From Chloroflexota bacterium (GTDB lineage Bacteria > Chloroflexota > Anaerolineae > B4-G1), in contig QMOE01000212.1 of NCBI GenBank assembly GCA_003648125.1, positions 1 through 5,277 of the forward strand: a stretch of DNA of 5,277 nt. Direction: 5' to 3'. Both the position numbers and the translations under genes were made by a program. Positions 5,181 to 5,277 of the stretch are shown piece by piece. The notes beneath the pieces were generated by a model that was given only the letters and a program-made list of their open reading frames with translations, was not told the DNA's origin and made no database searches. Each line of letters starts with the position of its first letter. Within the stretch, counting starts at the first letter, position 1.

Positions 5181-5255
5181 CTATCGGCGGCAGGTATGGA
5201 AACCTGCCCTACTCAAGATGCTCTATCGGTGGGGCAAACTGGAAATTTGCCCTAC
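5181..5255. repeat. Two tandem related palindromes
   Basis: Copy 1 (5181-5212) and copy 2 (5223-5255) both start CTATCGG and end GCCCTAC. Copy 1 has arms GGCAGGT (5189-5195) and ACCTGCC (5202-5208) with a 6-nt spacer. Copy 2 has arms GGGCAAA (5232-5238) and TTTGCCC (5246-5252) with a 7-nt spacer. TGGAA is shared in both loops. They lie directly upstream of the ATPase ribosome site, so they either carry or interrupt its promoter region. No clear -10/-35 pair is visible within them. Confidence 0.75.
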
Positions 5256-5277
5256 GTTGCCCAGCACCTCGCCCACG

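Noticed and set aside
5223..5276. Possible last 17 codons of an upstream minus-strand gene ending at 5223
   Set aside because: The frame (VGEVLGNVGQ...) is open to the window edge, but most of it is the palindromic repeat and too little remains to tell it from chance. Sequence right of 5277 is needed.

Overview
This 5.3-kb window holds five complete protein genes separated by short gaps packed with palindromic and tandem repeats. The gene style suggests a free-living, moderately GC-rich bacterium, most likely a Chloroflexota member (Anaerolineae-like). The basis is a set of repeat families I recall from such genomes (GTCATT(C/G)CGAG palindromes, CCACAGAGACACAGAG tracts, GGCAGGT..ACCTGCC palindromes, GTGCCGGGCAC hairpins) together with the protein types. 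This is inference from memory and was not tested by any search.

Layout. Positions 1-259 carry no gene and are rich in repeats. Positions 260-2154 (minus strand) are a two-component operon: a six-pass membrane histidine kinase of the HisKA_3/DesK type, followed with an ATGA overlap by its NarL/LuxR-type response regulator. The kinase promoter lies so close to the ATG that the mRNA is probably leaderless. Positions 2155-2481 are a divergent intergenic region with that promoter, a 22-bp-spaced direct repeat that could be an operator, an extended -10 on the plus strand, and a nested palindromic element. Positions 2482-2979 (plus) encode a small lipoprotein of unknown function. Its terminator hairpin at 2992-3026 runs into the stop codon of the convergent glycerophosphodiester phosphodiesterase gene (3019-3765, minus). 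After a gap with a repeat and a perfect 15-bp hairpin comes an AAA+ ATPase with an N-terminal winged-helix-like domain (3873-5162, minus). It is preceded by two related palindromes at the right edge.

How the genes may work together. The kinase and regulator are clearly one signalling unit with an unknown signal. The divergent lipoprotein shares their regulatory region and is a possible target or accessory. The phosphodiesterase is a stand-alone glycerophospholipid-salvage enzyme. The ATPase is a recognisable but functionally unassigned family. I see no CRISPR array, tRNA, rRNA, transposase or phage gene, and no evidence of an undescribed multi-gene system. The most interesting material is in the intergenic repeats, where copies differ but keep their base pairing, and in the divergent control region.
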